Shown: piece after piece, positions 16,492 to 25,130 of the stretch
Position numbering within the stretch: the stretch's first letter is position 1
How the letters are laid out: the number at the start of each line of letters is the position of its first letter
Origin: Draconibacterium sp.
Lineage (GTDB): Bacteria; Bacteroidota; Bacteroidia; Bacteroidales; Prolixibacteraceae
NCBI GenBank assembly: GCA_011620585.1
Contig: WOYV01000050.1
Span: 39,567-103,566, forward strand
Length of the DNA stretch: 64,000 nucleotides
Direction of reading: 5' to 3'
Position numbers and translations under genes: made by a program
The notes under the pieces: generated by a model
Database searches by the model: none
Told to the model about the DNA's origin: nothing
Seen by the model: the letters and a program-made list of their open reading frames with translations, nothing else

Positions 16492-16854
16492 TTACATGGT
16501 TGGGTAAAAGGCATCTTTGAAATGCTCAAGTTCGAACTTTTCGTTCACGAAAATAACCGTAATCACATCAAAACGGGTGTCAACATCCATTTCCTTCTCA
16601 ATCAGATAAGCGTCGGTGGCTTCCACAATTCTTTTAATTTTTGTATTCGTTACTGCTTCCGATGGATGTTCGTAACGCAAGCCGTTTCTCGATTTTACCT
16701 CTACAACCACCAACTCTTCCTTGTCTTTGGCAACAATATCGAGTTCGAGATGACCGTGGTACCAGTTGTGTTCCAGTATTTGATAGCCCAGTTTTACCAG
16801 GTGATCGATTGCCAGTCTTTCTGCTATTTCTCCAAGTTCGCGGGTCGAAACCAT
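16492..16854 (-). CDS. yraN: YraN family protein (UPF0102, nuclease-like fold)
   Basis: The 120-residue protein has the YraN pattern G-E-I-A-E-R-L-A near the start, then HGHLELDIVAKDKEELVVVEVKSRNG, in which the Glu/Asp and E-V-K residues form the Holliday-junction-resolvase-like active site. The biochemical role of the family is not established. It lies 32 bases after the LD-carboxypeptidase gene and is probably in its transcript. Confidence 0.92.
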   Translation of the reverse strand: MVSTRELGEIAERLAIDHLVKLGYQILEHNWYHGHLELDIVAKDKEELVVVEVKSRNGLRYEHPSEAVTNTKIKRIVEATDAYLIEKEMDVDTRFDVITVIFVNEKFELEHFKDAFYPTM

Positions 16855-16886
16855 TTTATTTCAAGATATTGAGTTCTGTATTCAAC

Positions 16887-17792
16887 TTATAAAAGTGTCA
16901 ACTTTGCCTGTTCAACTGTTACTTCCAGTTCCCACTCGGTGCCAAACATTAATGCCAGATTTTTTTTGTCGTGGCCGGCCGGAAAACCAAAGCACACCGG
17001 ATACGGGTAATCGCTCAACACATCGGCAATTATTTCGTGCACACTCATCCCAAAAGGCGATTCATTGTCTTTCATGTCGGTAAAATCACCGAGGATCAGT
17101 CCGGCCAGGTTATCGAGTCTTCCACTCAGTTTTAGTTGATGGATCATCCGGTCGGTATGATACAGAAATTCGTCGATGTCTTCCAGGAACAGGATTTTCC
17201 CATCGGTATCCAGATCATAAAAAGTGCCTTGCAGGCTGGTAATAATAGATAGATTTCCGCCGACCAACTCTGCCTTCGCTTTTCCGGGTTGATTGTATTC
17301 CGGGCATTTTACAGCGTATTGAATTTTTTCACCGGTCAATAGTTTCATCAACGATTCCAGATTTTCGCTGGCATCTCCGCTTTCATCAAAAAAGTAGCGT
17401 GGCATAGCCCCGTGAATGGTCGGGACCTGGTACTGGTTAATACAGGCATGTAATATCGTAATATCGCTAAAACCAACCAGCCATTTGGGTTTCTCAAGGA
17501 AGTTGAGAAAGTTTAGCTGATCGACGATACGAACAGTCCCGTAACCTCCGCGAGAACATAAAATCGCGCTGCAATCGTCATCGTCGAGTGCGGTTTGAAG
17601 ATCTTCCAGCCGCTGTGCATCGGTTCCTGCAAACTGGAAATGCTGGTCGAAAACATGTTTCCCGAGTTCAACCCGGTAACCTTTTGCACGAAACCATTCG
17701 ACAGCCGGGAGTACGTGGTTTTCAGCAATTTTTCCGGCCGGAGAAACAATCCGGATTTTGTCGCCGGGTTTTATGGGTGATGGTTGAATCAT
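16887..17792 (-). CDS. LD-carboxypeptidase (S66 family)
   Basis: The enzyme removes the terminal D-alanine from murein tetrapeptides during cell-wall recycling. The nucleophile serine is in CSRGGYGTVR, the catalytic Glu in LFLEDIDE, and the His in GFPAGHDKKN, matching the S66 Ser-Glu-His triad; LVGGNLSIITSLQGT is also typical. The ATG at 17792 gives MIQPSPIKPGDKIRIVSPAG, the normal family start, whereas the frame is open 21 codons further. No signal peptide is seen, so it acts in the cytoplasm. Confidence 0.92.
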   Translation of the reverse strand: MIQPSPIKPGDKIRIVSPAGKIAENHVLPAVEWFRAKGYRVELGKHVFDQHFQFAGTDAQRLEDLQTALDDDDCSAILCSRGGYGTVRIVDQLNFLNFLEKPKWLVGFSDITILHACINQYQVPTIHGAMPRYFFDESGDASENLESLMKLLTGEKIQYAVKCPEYNQPGKAKAELVGGNLSIITSLQGTFYDLDTDGKILFLEDIDEFLYHTDRMIHQLKLSGRLDNLAGLILGDFTDMKDNESPFGMSVHEIIADVLSDYPYPVCFGFPAGHDKKNLALMFGTEWELEVTVEQAKLTLL

Positions 17793-17836
17793 TTTTTTAA
17801 GTCTGAATTTCGAAGCACAAAGTTGGAAGATAAAAC

Positions 17837-17869
17837 CAAACTTAGTGTGTTTCAATTATTACATTCAAA
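17837..17869 (-). promoter_or_regulatory. Promoter of the LD-carboxypeptidase gene
   Basis: On the minus strand TTTG (17869-17866) is separated by 21 bases from TAAGTTTG (17844-17837), a full match to both Bacteroidota elements, 45 bases before the ATG at 17792. Confidence 0.5.
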
Positions 17870-17896
17870 TTTACAGCGAAAAGATAAGAAATTTAT

Positions 17897-18550
17897 TTAT
17901 CTGGCCAGTATCCCGAATAATTCTTCTACATCGTTAGCGAAAAGGTCGGGATTAGCGTTCCGGAGTTCTACTTTTTTGCCAAAACCATATCCAACGGCCA
18001 CGGTCGACAGTCCGTTTTCTTTTCCTCCCTCGATATCAAAAAGCGTGTCGCCCACCATTACTATGTCTTTAGTAGGAGTGATTTTCCTGGCGCTTAACAA
18101 GTCGCTGATAATTTGGGTTTTGGTTGCTTTGTTACCGCCGTAATCGGCGCCCTTTAACTGCAGAATATATTTGTCCATTTCAAAGTATTCCATAATCTGC
18201 ACCGCATATTTTTCCAGTTTCGAAGTGGCGATATACATTTTCTTTCCCAACTGGTCGAGTTCGGCAATCATTTCGGGCACGCCGTTGTACGGGACATTCT
18301 GGCGCCAGCCGTTTTCGCCGTAATATTCCCTGAAATATTCCACGGCAAGTTTGGTGTCTCGTTCGTTTAGTCCAAAAAGCTGGCTAAAACCCCATTGCAG
18401 GGGCGGCCCGATAAAGCCATCGAGCAGGTTTTCGGGATAATCGTCGATATGCATTTTATCGAGTGAATACTTTAATGAGTTGATGATTCCCTGCGTATTA
18501 TCTGTAAGTGTACCATCTAGGTCGAAGATAATATGTGTGAATTGTGCCAT
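17897..18550 (-). CDS. HAD-superfamily phosphatase (phosphoglycolate-phosphatase-like)
   Basis: Motif I is FDLDGTLTDN with both aspartates, motif II is the Thr/Ser of YIATSKLEK, the lysine is in GGNKATKTQ, and motif IV is MVGDTLFDIEGG. The helical cap after motif I (YSLDKMHI... GFIGPPLQ) is like Gph and related 5'-nucleotidases of the HAD family. The protein is 217 residues from ATG 18550, chosen since nine residues upstream of it are not conserved-looking. The substrate is not determined. Confidence 0.85.
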   Translation of the reverse strand: MAQFTHIIFDLDGTLTDNTQGIINSLKYSLDKMHIDDYPENLLDGFIGPPLQWGFSQLFGLNERDTKLAVEYFREYYGENGWRQNVPYNGVPEMIAELDQLGKKMYIATSKLEKYAVQIMEYFEMDKYILQLKGADYGGNKATKTQIISDLLSARKITPTKDIVMVGDTLFDIEGGKENGLSTVAVGYGFGKKVELRNANPDLFANDVEELFGILAR

Positions 18551-18708
18551 AAGATGAAAATAATGCAAAAGAAACACATAATATTCTCAATATCAAAAAA
18601 CAGAATCAGACAAAATTGCTGAATCATTACAACAACAAAACCTGCTAAGAAAAGGTTTGTAATTGAAAGTTTGCGTTTTGGAAGCACAAAATGGTTCCTC
18701 TTTTTATT

Positions 18709-18716
18709 TATCTTTG
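18709..18716 (+). promoter_or_regulatory. -7 promoter box of metG
   Basis: TATCTTTG is a perfect TAnnTTTG box 41 bases ahead of the metG ATG at 18758. No well-spaced TTTG -33 element is visible. Confidence 0.5.
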
Positions 18717-18757
18717 CAGCCCTAAATTGTATTTCAGAAAAATCAAAATATTTCAGA

Positions 18758-20824
18758 ATGAGCAAGTTTAAACGTACACTGATAACTACTGCCTTGCCTT
18801 ATGCAAACGGACCAATTCATATCGGGCACCTTGCCGGCGTTTATGTCCCAGCCGATATTTATGCCCGTTATTTACGCCTGAAAAATGAAGATGTAATTAT
18901 GATTGGCGGTTCGGATGAACATGGAGTGCCAATTACACTGAAGGCTAAAAATGAAGGGGTGACTCCTCAGGATATTGTGGATCGTTACCATGGAATCATC
19001 AAGAACTCATTCGAAAAATTCGGTATCTCGTTTGACGTGTATTCACGAACCAGCTCGAAAATCCATCACGAAACGGCTTCTGAAATATTCCGCAAATTAT
19101 ATGATACCGGAAAACTGATTGAACGTACAACGGAACAATATTTCGACGAAGAGAACCAACAGTTCCTGGCCGACCGCTACATTATCGGCACCTGCCCAAA
19201 ATGTGGTTTCGAAAGGGCTTACGGCGACCAATGCGAAAGCTGTGGTACTTCACTGAGCCCGACAGAACTCATCAATCCGACTTCAACAATTAGCGGAAAC
19301 CCGCCGGTTTTAAAAGAAACCAAACACTGGTATCTTCCTTTAAATGACTACGAACCCTGGCTGGTGGAATGGATACTGGAAGGCCACAAAGAATGGAAAC
19401 CAAATGTTTACGGGCAGGTAAAATCGTGGATCGACAATGGGTTGCAACCACGTGCCGTTACCCGCGACCTCGACTGGGGCGTGCCCGTTCCGGTAGAAGG
19501 TACCGAAGGAAAAGTATTATATGTTTGGTTTGATGCCCCGATTGGATATATTTCTGCTACTAAAGAACTTTTTAATACACTCTCCCCCTCGGGGAGAGAT
19601 GGAGAGGGGCTTTGGGAAACGTACTGGAAAGATCCCGAAACGCGGATGCTGCATTTTATCGGGAAAGACAACATCGTTTTTCACTGTATTATTTTCCCTA
19701 GTATGCTGAAAGCCGAAGGAACCTACAACCTGCCCGATAATGTGCCGGCCAACGAATTCCTGAACCTCGAAGGCGATAAAATTTCCACTTCACGAAATTG
19801 GGCAGTCTGGTTGCACGAGTACCTCGAAGATTTTCCGGGAAAAGAAGACGTGTTGAAATACGTGCTTACTGCCAATGCCCCCGAAACCAAAGACAACGAT
19901 TTTACCTGGAAAGATTTCCAGACGCGGAATAACAGTGAACTGGTGGCAATTCTCGGAAACTTTGTGAACCGTGCACTTGTGCTGGCACAGAAATATTATG
20001 AAGGTGTTGTTCCGGAACGTGGAGAACTCAGCGACTACGACAAGGAAACGCTGGCCGCCATTTCAACTATAAAAGGCGAAGTAGAGAAAAGCATCGATAA
20101 TTTCCGTATTCGCGAATCGTTGAAAAACGCGATGGATTTGGCTCGTTTGGGAAACAAATACCTTGCCGACGAAGAGCCCTGGAAGGTGGTAAAAACCGAT
20201 CCTGAACGCGTGAAAACTATCATGAATATTTGTTTGCAGATTACGGCCAACCTTACAATTTGTCTCGAACCTTTTCTTCCGTTTAGCATGGAAAAACTAC
20301 GTGGTTTCCTGAATTTCGAAAAAATGGATTGGGAAATGTTTGGGAATACCGAATTATTGCCGGTTGGTCATAAGGTAAATACGCCCGAACTCTTGTTCGA
20401 AAAAATTGAAGACGCTACCATTGAAGCACAGATTCAGAAACTGCTTGATACCAAAAAAGCCAACGAAATTGCCGGAGCCAAAGCCACTCCTGCAAAAGAA
20501 AACATTGAATACGACGAATTTGCCAAAATGGATATTCGGGCAGGAACCGTGATTGAATGCGAAAAAGTAGCAAAAACCAAAAAGCTGTTGAAACTTAAAA
20601 TCGATACCGGAATCGATCAACGAACAGTTGTTTCAGGAATCGCCGAGTATTATGAACCCGAAAATCTGATTGGGAAACAGGTTTCGGTTTTGGTGAACCT
20701 CGCTCCAAAACAATTACGCGGTATCGAATCGCAGGGAATGATCCTGTGTGCAGAAAACGCCGATGGTTCGCTGTCGATTGTTTCGCCGGATGTTGTGGTT
20801 AAAAACGGATCGGAAATTAAATAG
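18758..20824 (+). CDS. metG: Methionine--tRNA ligase with C-terminal tRNA-binding domain
   Basis: MetG charges tRNA-Met. In the 688-residue protein the HIGH motif is residues 21-24 (PIHIGHLAG), a zinc knuckle follows with CPKCG and CESCG, and the KMSKS loop is KISTS near 341, a form typical of Bacteroidota. The last ~110 residues form the EMAPII/Trbp111-like OB domain ([18 protein letters not shown]), which aids tRNA binding and dimerisation. ATG 18758 gives the normal [18 protein letters not shown] start. Residues 275-284 are coded by an inserted palindromic element (19580-19609) in the loop before the conserved [11 protein letters not shown]. Confidence 0.96.
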   Translation: MSKFKRTLITTALPYANGPIHIGHLAGVYVPADIYARYLRLKNEDVIMIGGSDEHGVPITLKAKNEGVTPQDIVDRYHGIIKNSFEKFGISFDVYSRTSSKIHHETASEIFRKLYDTGKLIERTTEQYFDEENQQFLADRYIIGTCPKCGFERAYGDQCESCGTSLSPTELINPTSTISGNPPVLKETKHWYLPLNDYEPWLVEWILEGHKEWKPNVYGQVKSWIDNGLQPRAVTRDLDWGVPVPVEGTEGKVLYVWFDAPIGYISATKELFNTLSPSGRDGEGLWETYWKDPETRMLHFIGKDNIVFHCIIFPSMLKAEGTYNLPDNVPANEFLNLEGDKISTSRNWAVWLHEYLEDFPGKEDVLKYVLTANAPETKDNDFTWKDFQTRNNSELVAILGNFVNRALVLAQKYYEGVVPERGELSDYDKETLAAISTIKGEVEKSIDNFRIRESLKNAMDLARLGNKYLADEEPWKVVKTDPERVKTIMNICLQITANLTICLEPFLPFSMEKLRGFLNFEKMDWEMFGNTELLPVGHKVNTPELLFEKIEDATIEAQIQKLLDTKKANEIAGAKATPAKENIEYDEFAKMDIRAGTVIECEKVAKTKKLLKLKIDTGIDQRTVVSGIAEYYEPENLIGKQVSVLVNLAPKQLRGIESQGMILCAENADGSLSIVSPDVVVKNGSEIK
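19580..19609. repeat. Palindromic element inserted in frame in metG
   Basis: CTCTCCCC (19580-19587) pairs with GGGGAGAG (19591-19598) around a three-base loop, followed by a degenerate echo ATGGAGAGGGG. The unit is exactly 30 bases and adds ten codons ([10 protein letters not shown]), so the reading frame is kept. Its composition differs from the flanking gene and resembles intergenic CTCTCC...GGAGAG palindromes common in Bacteroidota. Confidence 0.6.
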
Positions 20825-20829
20825 GGTCT

Positions 20830-20909
20830 GTCATTTCGATCCCGGTGAATATCGGGGGAGAAATCTCTCTCTTTTAAACAGATTTCTCCTCCTTATTCGT
20901 CGAAATGAC
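20830..20909. repeat. Intergenic palindromic repeat
   Basis: Outer arms GTCATTTCGA (20830-20839) and TCGAAATGAC (20900-20909) and inner arms GGAGAAATCT (20857-20866) and AGATTTCTCC (20880-20889) form a two-stem palindrome right after metG. I know this arrangement as a dispersed repeat type in Bacteroidota genomes; no second copy was seen in this window. Confidence 0.65.
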
Positions 20910-20937
20910 TATTAGAATAAATTAAAAAATTATATTT

Positions 20938-20969
20938 AAACCGTTTCTGTACGCAGAGGCGGTTTTTTA
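20938..20969 (+). terminator. Intrinsic terminator after metG
   Basis: ACCGTTTCTG and CAGAGGCGGT form a ten-pair stem with two G-U pairs and a TACG loop, followed directly by TTTTTT. Confidence 0.85.
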
Positions 20970-21470
20970 TTAAACGATAACGATGACCAAAATCAGCATT
21001 ATCAGCAACATAAAAATAATAAACTGGTTTCGGACAAAGAGACCGAGCAGGATAAGTACCTCCACTTCGTCGTTGATCGGAGAGGAGAGTTCGATGGTTC
21101 CCTTGTCTTTGGTAATAAACTCGTGCGAGGTATATTGAATGATTTCGGAGCCATTAAATTTCCAGGCCCAGCGCGATTGCCAGAAGTTTTTTATTACGAG
21201 TTCGAAACGTTTTCCGTTGATCAGCACATCGCTGCGTGTATTAAAAAAGTTGATCATTATGGTGCCAAGCAATGCCTGGCTGTTGGAGTCGTAAATTTCG
21301 AGTTTCGAGAGAAAATATTCTCTTGTCAGGGTAAAGAGTTTTCCGTTAATCATGGCCTGTGCCTGCGATCCAAAAGCGCTGTCCCAGTGAATGCTGCCTA
21401 TTTTTTCTGTTCCTTGAAAAATCTCCAGTTTCGATTTGAAGATATCGTTTGTCCAACTCAGTTTTTCCAT
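20970..21470 (-). CDS. Hypothetical beta-rich protein with C-terminal membrane anchor
   Basis: The 166-residue protein consists of several antiparallel strands (KLEIFQGTEKIGSIHWDS, KLFTLTREYF, LGTIMIN) that loosely recall the LURP-one/tubby-like fold, and ends in one very hydrophobic helix (IIFMLLIMLILVIVIV). It would be a tail-anchored membrane protein. No catalytic motif is seen. I used ATG 21470; a TTG lies four codons upstream. Function unknown. Confidence 0.6.
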   Translation of the reverse strand: MEKLSWTNDIFKSKLEIFQGTEKIGSIHWDSAFGSQAQAMINGKLFTLTREYFLSKLEIYDSNSQALLGTIMINFFNTRSDVLINGKRFELVIKNFWQSRWAWKFNGSEIIQYTSHEFITKDKGTIELSSPINDEVEVLILLGLFVRNQFIIFMLLIMLILVIVIV

Positions 21471-21634
21471 CTCACTCTTCAATTTCCGATTTGCAATTTA
21501 TGAAAATTAGAATGAATAAATACCTCAGAATCTTTATCCCACGGGCTTTTTAGATTAATTAACAATTCGCCCGGTACTGAATTTGGCAGGGCGCTATTCT
21601 ATATCAGTTAATAAAGAGTTTTAAAAGAAGAGGC

Positions 21635-22513
21635 TTAGCCAAGATATTTCCTGAATTCGCGATAATCTTTAACGGTTTTTACATTGCGGGGTAACGCAGG
21701 CCCGAGGTGTTGTACCTGGTAACCGGTTATAAAAATCTTTTGTTTCTGGAAACAAGCCTTTAACCCTACAAGGTAATTTTCGAGGTCGGACCTGGTAATT
21801 GAGTTACTAAAAGCGGTGAACACAACATCGATGTGTTTTTGCCGGTTAATGATTACCAGGTCGTCGAACGGGACTGATTGACCCAGGTAAAAGGTATTGA
21901 ATCCAATTTTACGGGCGATAAATGCATAAAAAAGAAGGCTTATTTCGTGGAGTTCGTTTTCGGGGAGGAAAAACAACATGGAAGGTTTTGCTTTTTGTGA
22001 AATTGGGAGTCGGTCGATGGCGGCGATCAATTTTTGTCGGAATAAATTGGTTACAAAATGTTCCTGAGCAGGAAACAAGGTGCCTACCTGCCAATAGGTG
22101 CCCACACGTTCGAATAACTCAAAGAAAATGCTAAAACAGGCTTCCTCGAAATCATATTTTTCGATAATCTCGTTCAGCAATTCTTCCATCCCTATCGTAT
22201 CGAGATCAACCATTAAAAGCATGAAACGCTCGATGTAATCCGAATCCGAATCTTTTGTTTGGGTAAGTGCCAGTACTAATTCGCGAATGCTCTCGTCGTT
22301 CCTGGATGCAATTTTTGAAATTTTGTAGCCATTTCGTGTAAGCAGCGAAATGTTTAGTAATCGTTTTAAATCGTTGTCGTTGTATGTACGTATGTTGGTA
22401 TCCGTACGGTCGGGATTTAATAAAGCATATCGTTTTTCCCAAATACGAATGGTATGCATCTTTATTCCCGACAACACTTCGAGGTCTTTTATCGAATATC
22501 CCGTTTGTTTCAT
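21635..22513 (-). CDS. MerR-family regulator with cobalamin-binding domain (CarH/LitR-like)
   Basis: Residues 1-70 are a MerR DNA-binding domain (YSIKDLEVLSGIKMHTIRIWEKRY, with the R-I-W-E-K-R-Y helix). The C-terminal part has the four-helix and Rossmann layout of B12-sensing regulators. Trp141 followed after nine residues by Glu151-His152 matches the Wx9EH motif of AdoCbl photoreceptors, and ELHEIS at 187-192 matches ExHxxG except for Ser in place of Gly, keeping the ligand His189. It is divergent from mutA, whose product partner needs the same cofactor, so it may tune the mutase genes to cobalamin or light. Confidence 0.88.
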   Translation of the reverse strand: MKQTGYSIKDLEVLSGIKMHTIRIWEKRYALLNPDRTDTNIRTYNDNDLKRLLNISLLTRNGYKISKIASRNDESIRELVLALTQTKDSDSDYIERFMLLMVDLDTIGMEELLNEIIEKYDFEEACFSIFFELFERVGTYWQVGTLFPAQEHFVTNLFRQKLIAAIDRLPISQKAKPSMLFFLPENELHEISLLFYAFIARKIGFNTFYLGQSVPFDDLVIINRQKHIDVVFTAFSNSITRSDLENYLVGLKACFQKQKIFITGYQVQHLGPALPRNVKTVKDYREFRKYLG

Positions 22514-22577
22514 CCTGCTTTAATTCGTCCGGTTTTAGTAAAAAAGGAATAACTTGTTCAATGTAATAGGTGCGAAA

Positions 22578-22595
22578 TTAGACACAAATTGTCAA
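22578..22595. promoter_or_regulatory. Candidate MerR operator between the regulator and mutA
   Basis: TTAGACA and TTGTCAA flank a CAAA spacer, giving the dyad GACA/TGTC. On the minus strand it overlaps TAATTTCG (22580-22573), a near match to the -7 box, so it would sit in the promoter spacer of the regulator's own gene, where MerR proteins typically bind. Function is inferred. Confidence 0.35.
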
Positions 22596-22773
22596 TTTCC
22601 TAAAATATCCATTTGAATTCTTTTCTCAATCTGGCTAAAAATAAAAGGATTCCGCGTGGAACCCTCTTATTTTATTATTGTCATAGCGTAATTCCTATTC
22701 CGGATTGGATGATTCTTTTCTTAACATTCGTCAAAAACCAACAAGTTTCAGGTTCTCAATCAGCTAAAAGCCT

Positions 22774-22781
22774 TAATTTTG
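22774..22781 (+). promoter_or_regulatory. -7 promoter box of mutA
   Basis: TAATTTTG matches TAnnTTTG 29 bases before the mutA ATG. The -33 position is not clear. Confidence 0.45.
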
Positions 22782-22810
22782 CCACACGATTTTCAAAAAC
22801 AACTTTCAAC

Positions 22811-24673
22811 ATGGCAGAAAAAGAAGCAAAGCTTTTCGCTGATTTTAAACCTGTTACTACAGATGAGTGGGAAGCTAAAATTATTGCCGATTTAAAAGGC
22901 AAAGACTACGAACGCGCACTGGTATGGAAAACTTTCGAAGGATTTGGCGTGCGTCCGTATTACCGTCAGGAAAACCTAGCCGGGAAAGAGTACCTGGAAA
23001 GTTTGCCGGGTGAATTTCCATTCGTTCGGGGAAACAATAAAACCAGTAATGACTGGTTAATCCGTCAAAACATTTTTGTAAACAATTTCGAAGAAGCCAA
23101 CAAAAAAGCGCTAACCATTTTGGGAAAAGGCGTTACGTCGTTGGGGTTTTTATTCAGCGATTGCTGTTCGGTGACTCCTGAAAACCTTGCCACGCTGCTC
23201 AAGGACATTTGTCTTGAAGCTGCCGAGGTAAACCTGGTTTGTTCGACCGACGAATGCAATTGTTCCGAACTTTTTGTCGATTATGTTTTGGCCGGAAAGT
23301 GGGAAAACAAAAATGTAGTGGCGTCCACTGCCATCGACCCGATTGGTACTTTTGTGCTGAAAGGCGTGATTGCAGACGATGCTATTTCGAAACTAAAGCC
23401 TGTGATTGAAAAAGCCAAAGCTGTTCCGAATTTCCGAACCGTCGCGGTTCACGGAAAATTTTTCGCCAACAGTGGTTCATCGATCGTTCAGGAGCTTGCA
23501 TTCTCGCTGGCACAGGGTGCCGAGTACCTCTCTCAACTTACTGAAGCCGGTGTTTCAATTGACGATTTTGCAAAAGCAATTAAATTCAACCTGGGAGTTG
23601 GAAACAACTACTTCATGGAAATTGCCAAATTGCGTGCCGGTCGTCTACTATGGTCGAAAATTGTGGAAGCTTACGGACCTGGTTGTAAATGTGCCGCAAA
23701 AATGATCATCCACAGCGAAACCAACCGTTTCAATCTCACCATTTACGATCCTTATGTAAATATGCTGCGTACCCAAACCGAAGCCATGTCGGCTGTGTTG
23801 GGTGGAGCGCACTCAGTAACCGTTCTTCCGTTTAACGCGGTGTACGAAGAAACTACCGAGTTCTCGGAACGAATTGCACGCAACCAGCAGATTTTACTGA
23901 AAGAAGAATCGCATCTCGATAAGATTGCCGATCCTTCTGCCGGTTCGTACTACATCGAAAGCCTGACTGGATCAATTGCCGACCAGGCCTGGAAATTGTT
24001 CCTCGAAGTTCAGGGGAAAGGTGGTTTTATTGCGGCTTTCAAAGAAGGTTTTATTCAATCTGAGATAAATGCAATGGCTGCCGAACGCAACAAACGTTAT
24101 GCCCAGCGCCGCGAAAATATTTTAGGGACCAACCAGTTCCCAAATTTCAATGAACAACTGAAAGCCGGTTTCGACGGATCCCTTTTTGAAGCGATCGACC
24201 TCACCGAAGCAGGCGCTACCGTGGAAACATTAAAACCGTACCGTGGTTCGCAGGCTTTTGAAGCTTTACGTTACACTACCGATATGTACTCGCTAAAAGT
24301 AAAACGTCCGGTGGCGTTTATGCTTACCATTGGAAACCTTGCTTTCCGCAAGGCACGCGCACAGTTTAGCTGTAACTTTTTTGCAGTAGCCGGTTTTACT
24401 GTAATCGACAACAATGGGTTCAAAACTGCCGATGAAGGTGTGGCTGCCGCCAAAGCCGCCGGGGCCGACCTTGTAGTGCTTTGCAGCTCGGATGACGAAT
24501 ATGCTGAAATTGCGCCTAAAGTTGCTGAGTTGCTCGAAGAAGAAATCCTGGTTGTTGCCGGCGATCCTGCCTGCAGGGCCGAGCTGGAAGAAAAAGGCAT
24601 TGCCGATTTTATTCATGTGAAAAGCAATATCCTGGAAGAATTGAAAGGGTATCAATCTAAATTGGGAATTTAA
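22811..24673 (+). CDS. mutA: Methylmalonyl-CoA mutase, small subunit
   Basis: This 620-residue protein has the mutase TIM-barrel (KLFADFKPVTTDEWEAKI, GNNYFMEIAKLRAGRLLWSKI, ARNQQILLKEESHLDKIADPSAGSYY) and a C-terminal Rossmann domain that lacks the DxHxxG cobalamin motif, as expected for the non-catalytic subunit. With MutB it interconverts succinyl-CoA and methylmalonyl-CoA on the propionate route. The ATG at 22811 gives MAEKEAKLFADF, the usual type of start; the frame is open 66 codons further upstream without family resemblance. Its stop codon touches the left repeat of the GxxExxY cassette. Confidence 0.94.
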   Translation: MAEKEAKLFADFKPVTTDEWEAKIIADLKGKDYERALVWKTFEGFGVRPYYRQENLAGKEYLESLPGEFPFVRGNNKTSNDWLIRQNIFVNNFEEANKKALTILGKGVTSLGFLFSDCCSVTPENLATLLKDICLEAAEVNLVCSTDECNCSELFVDYVLAGKWENKNVVASTAIDPIGTFVLKGVIADDAISKLKPVIEKAKAVPNFRTVAVHGKFFANSGSSIVQELAFSLAQGAEYLSQLTEAGVSIDDFAKAIKFNLGVGNNYFMEIAKLRAGRLLWSKIVEAYGPGCKCAAKMIIHSETNRFNLTIYDPYVNMLRTQTEAMSAVLGGAHSVTVLPFNAVYEETTEFSERIARNQQILLKEESHLDKIADPSAGSYYIESLTGSIADQAWKLFLEVQGKGGFIAAFKEGFIQSEINAMAAERNKRYAQRRENILGTNQFPNFNEQLKAGFDGSLFEAIDLTEAGATVETLKPYRGSQAFEALRYTTDMYSLKVKRPVAFMLTIGNLAFRKARAQFSCNFFAVAGFTVIDNNGFKTADEGVAAAKAAGADLVVLCSSDDEYAEIAPKVAELLEEEILVVAGDPACRAELEEKGIADFIHVKSNILEELKGYQSKLGI

Positions 24674-24697
24674 ACGCAAAGGCACAAAGACACTAAG
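24673..24697 (+). repeat. Left inverted repeat of the GxxExxY cassette
   Basis: Begins AACGCAAAGGCACAAAG and ends CACTAAG directly before the ATG at 24698. It mirrors the repeat at 25092-25116. Confidence 0.7.
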
Positions 24698-25090
24698 ATG
24701 AGATCTAAAACTGAAATAGAAAAGATTGGAAAGCAGATTGTGGATGCTGCCTTTGAGGTACATTCGGAATTGGGACCCGGTTTGCTTGAGTCAGTTTACG
24801 AAATCTGTCTTGTAGATGAATTAGAAAGCAGAGGTCTTTTAGTCGAAAGACAAGTGAAACTCCCTGTAATTTACAAGGGAAAAGAGCTTAATAAAGATTT
24901 CTTTATTGATATTTTAGTTGAAAAGGAAATTGTAATTGAATTAAAAGCTGTTGAAATTCTGCTACCTGTTCATGAGGTTCAAACTCTGACTTATATGAAA
25001 TTAGCTGACATGCGATTGGGTTATTTAATCAATTTCAATGTTCCATTAATTAAGCAAGGCATTAAACGTAAAATAAACGGGTATTTTTAA
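24698..25090 (+). CDS. GxxExxY family protein (PD-(D/E)xK-like fold)
   Basis: The 130-residue protein carries the name-giving motif in GPGLLESVYE (Gly28, Glu31, Tyr34), a strand FFIDILVEKEIVIELKAVE with the D...ExK spacing of restriction-nuclease-like folds, and a C-terminal NFNVPLIKQGIKR. The family is widespread and its function is not established; nuclease activity is inferred from the fold. The gene has no leader: the repeat runs to the ATG. Its location inside the mut operon and its flanking repeats suggest a selfish or mobile unit. Confidence 0.85.
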   Translation: MRSKTEIEKIGKQIVDAAFEVHSELGPGLLESVYEICLVDELESRGLLVERQVKLPVIYKGKELNKDFFIDILVEKEIVIELKAVEILLPVHEVQTLTYMKLADMRLGYLINFNVPLIKQGIKRKINGYF

Positions 25091-25091
25091 A

Positions 25092-25116
25092 CTTCGTGTC
25101 TTAGTGCCTTAGTGTT
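25092..25116 (-). repeat. Right inverted repeat of the GxxExxY cassette
   Basis: Reads CTTCGTGTCTTAGTGCC on the plus strand and ends in TTAGTGTT; its reverse complement matches the left repeat at 21 of 25 positions. Confidence 0.7.
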
Positions 25117-25130
25117 AAAACAAAAGAATT

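Larger units (their letters stand above)
24673..25116. mobile_element. GxxExxY gene cassette bounded by imperfect inverted repeats, lodged between mutA and mutB
   Basis: The 444-base unit is one GxxExxY gene with a 25-base repeat on each side in inverse orientation, 21 of 25 positions identical. The left repeat begins in the mutA stop codon and its last base abuts the ATG; the right repeat starts one base after the GxxExxY stop. Nothing else separates the two mutase genes, so the cassette seems to have entered an intact operon without breaking either gene. There is no transposase. Confidence 0.6.

Noticed and set aside
18758..20824. KISTS in place of KMSKS in MetG as a defect
   Set aside because: The altered loop is typical of Bacteroidota MetG, so it is not a lesion.
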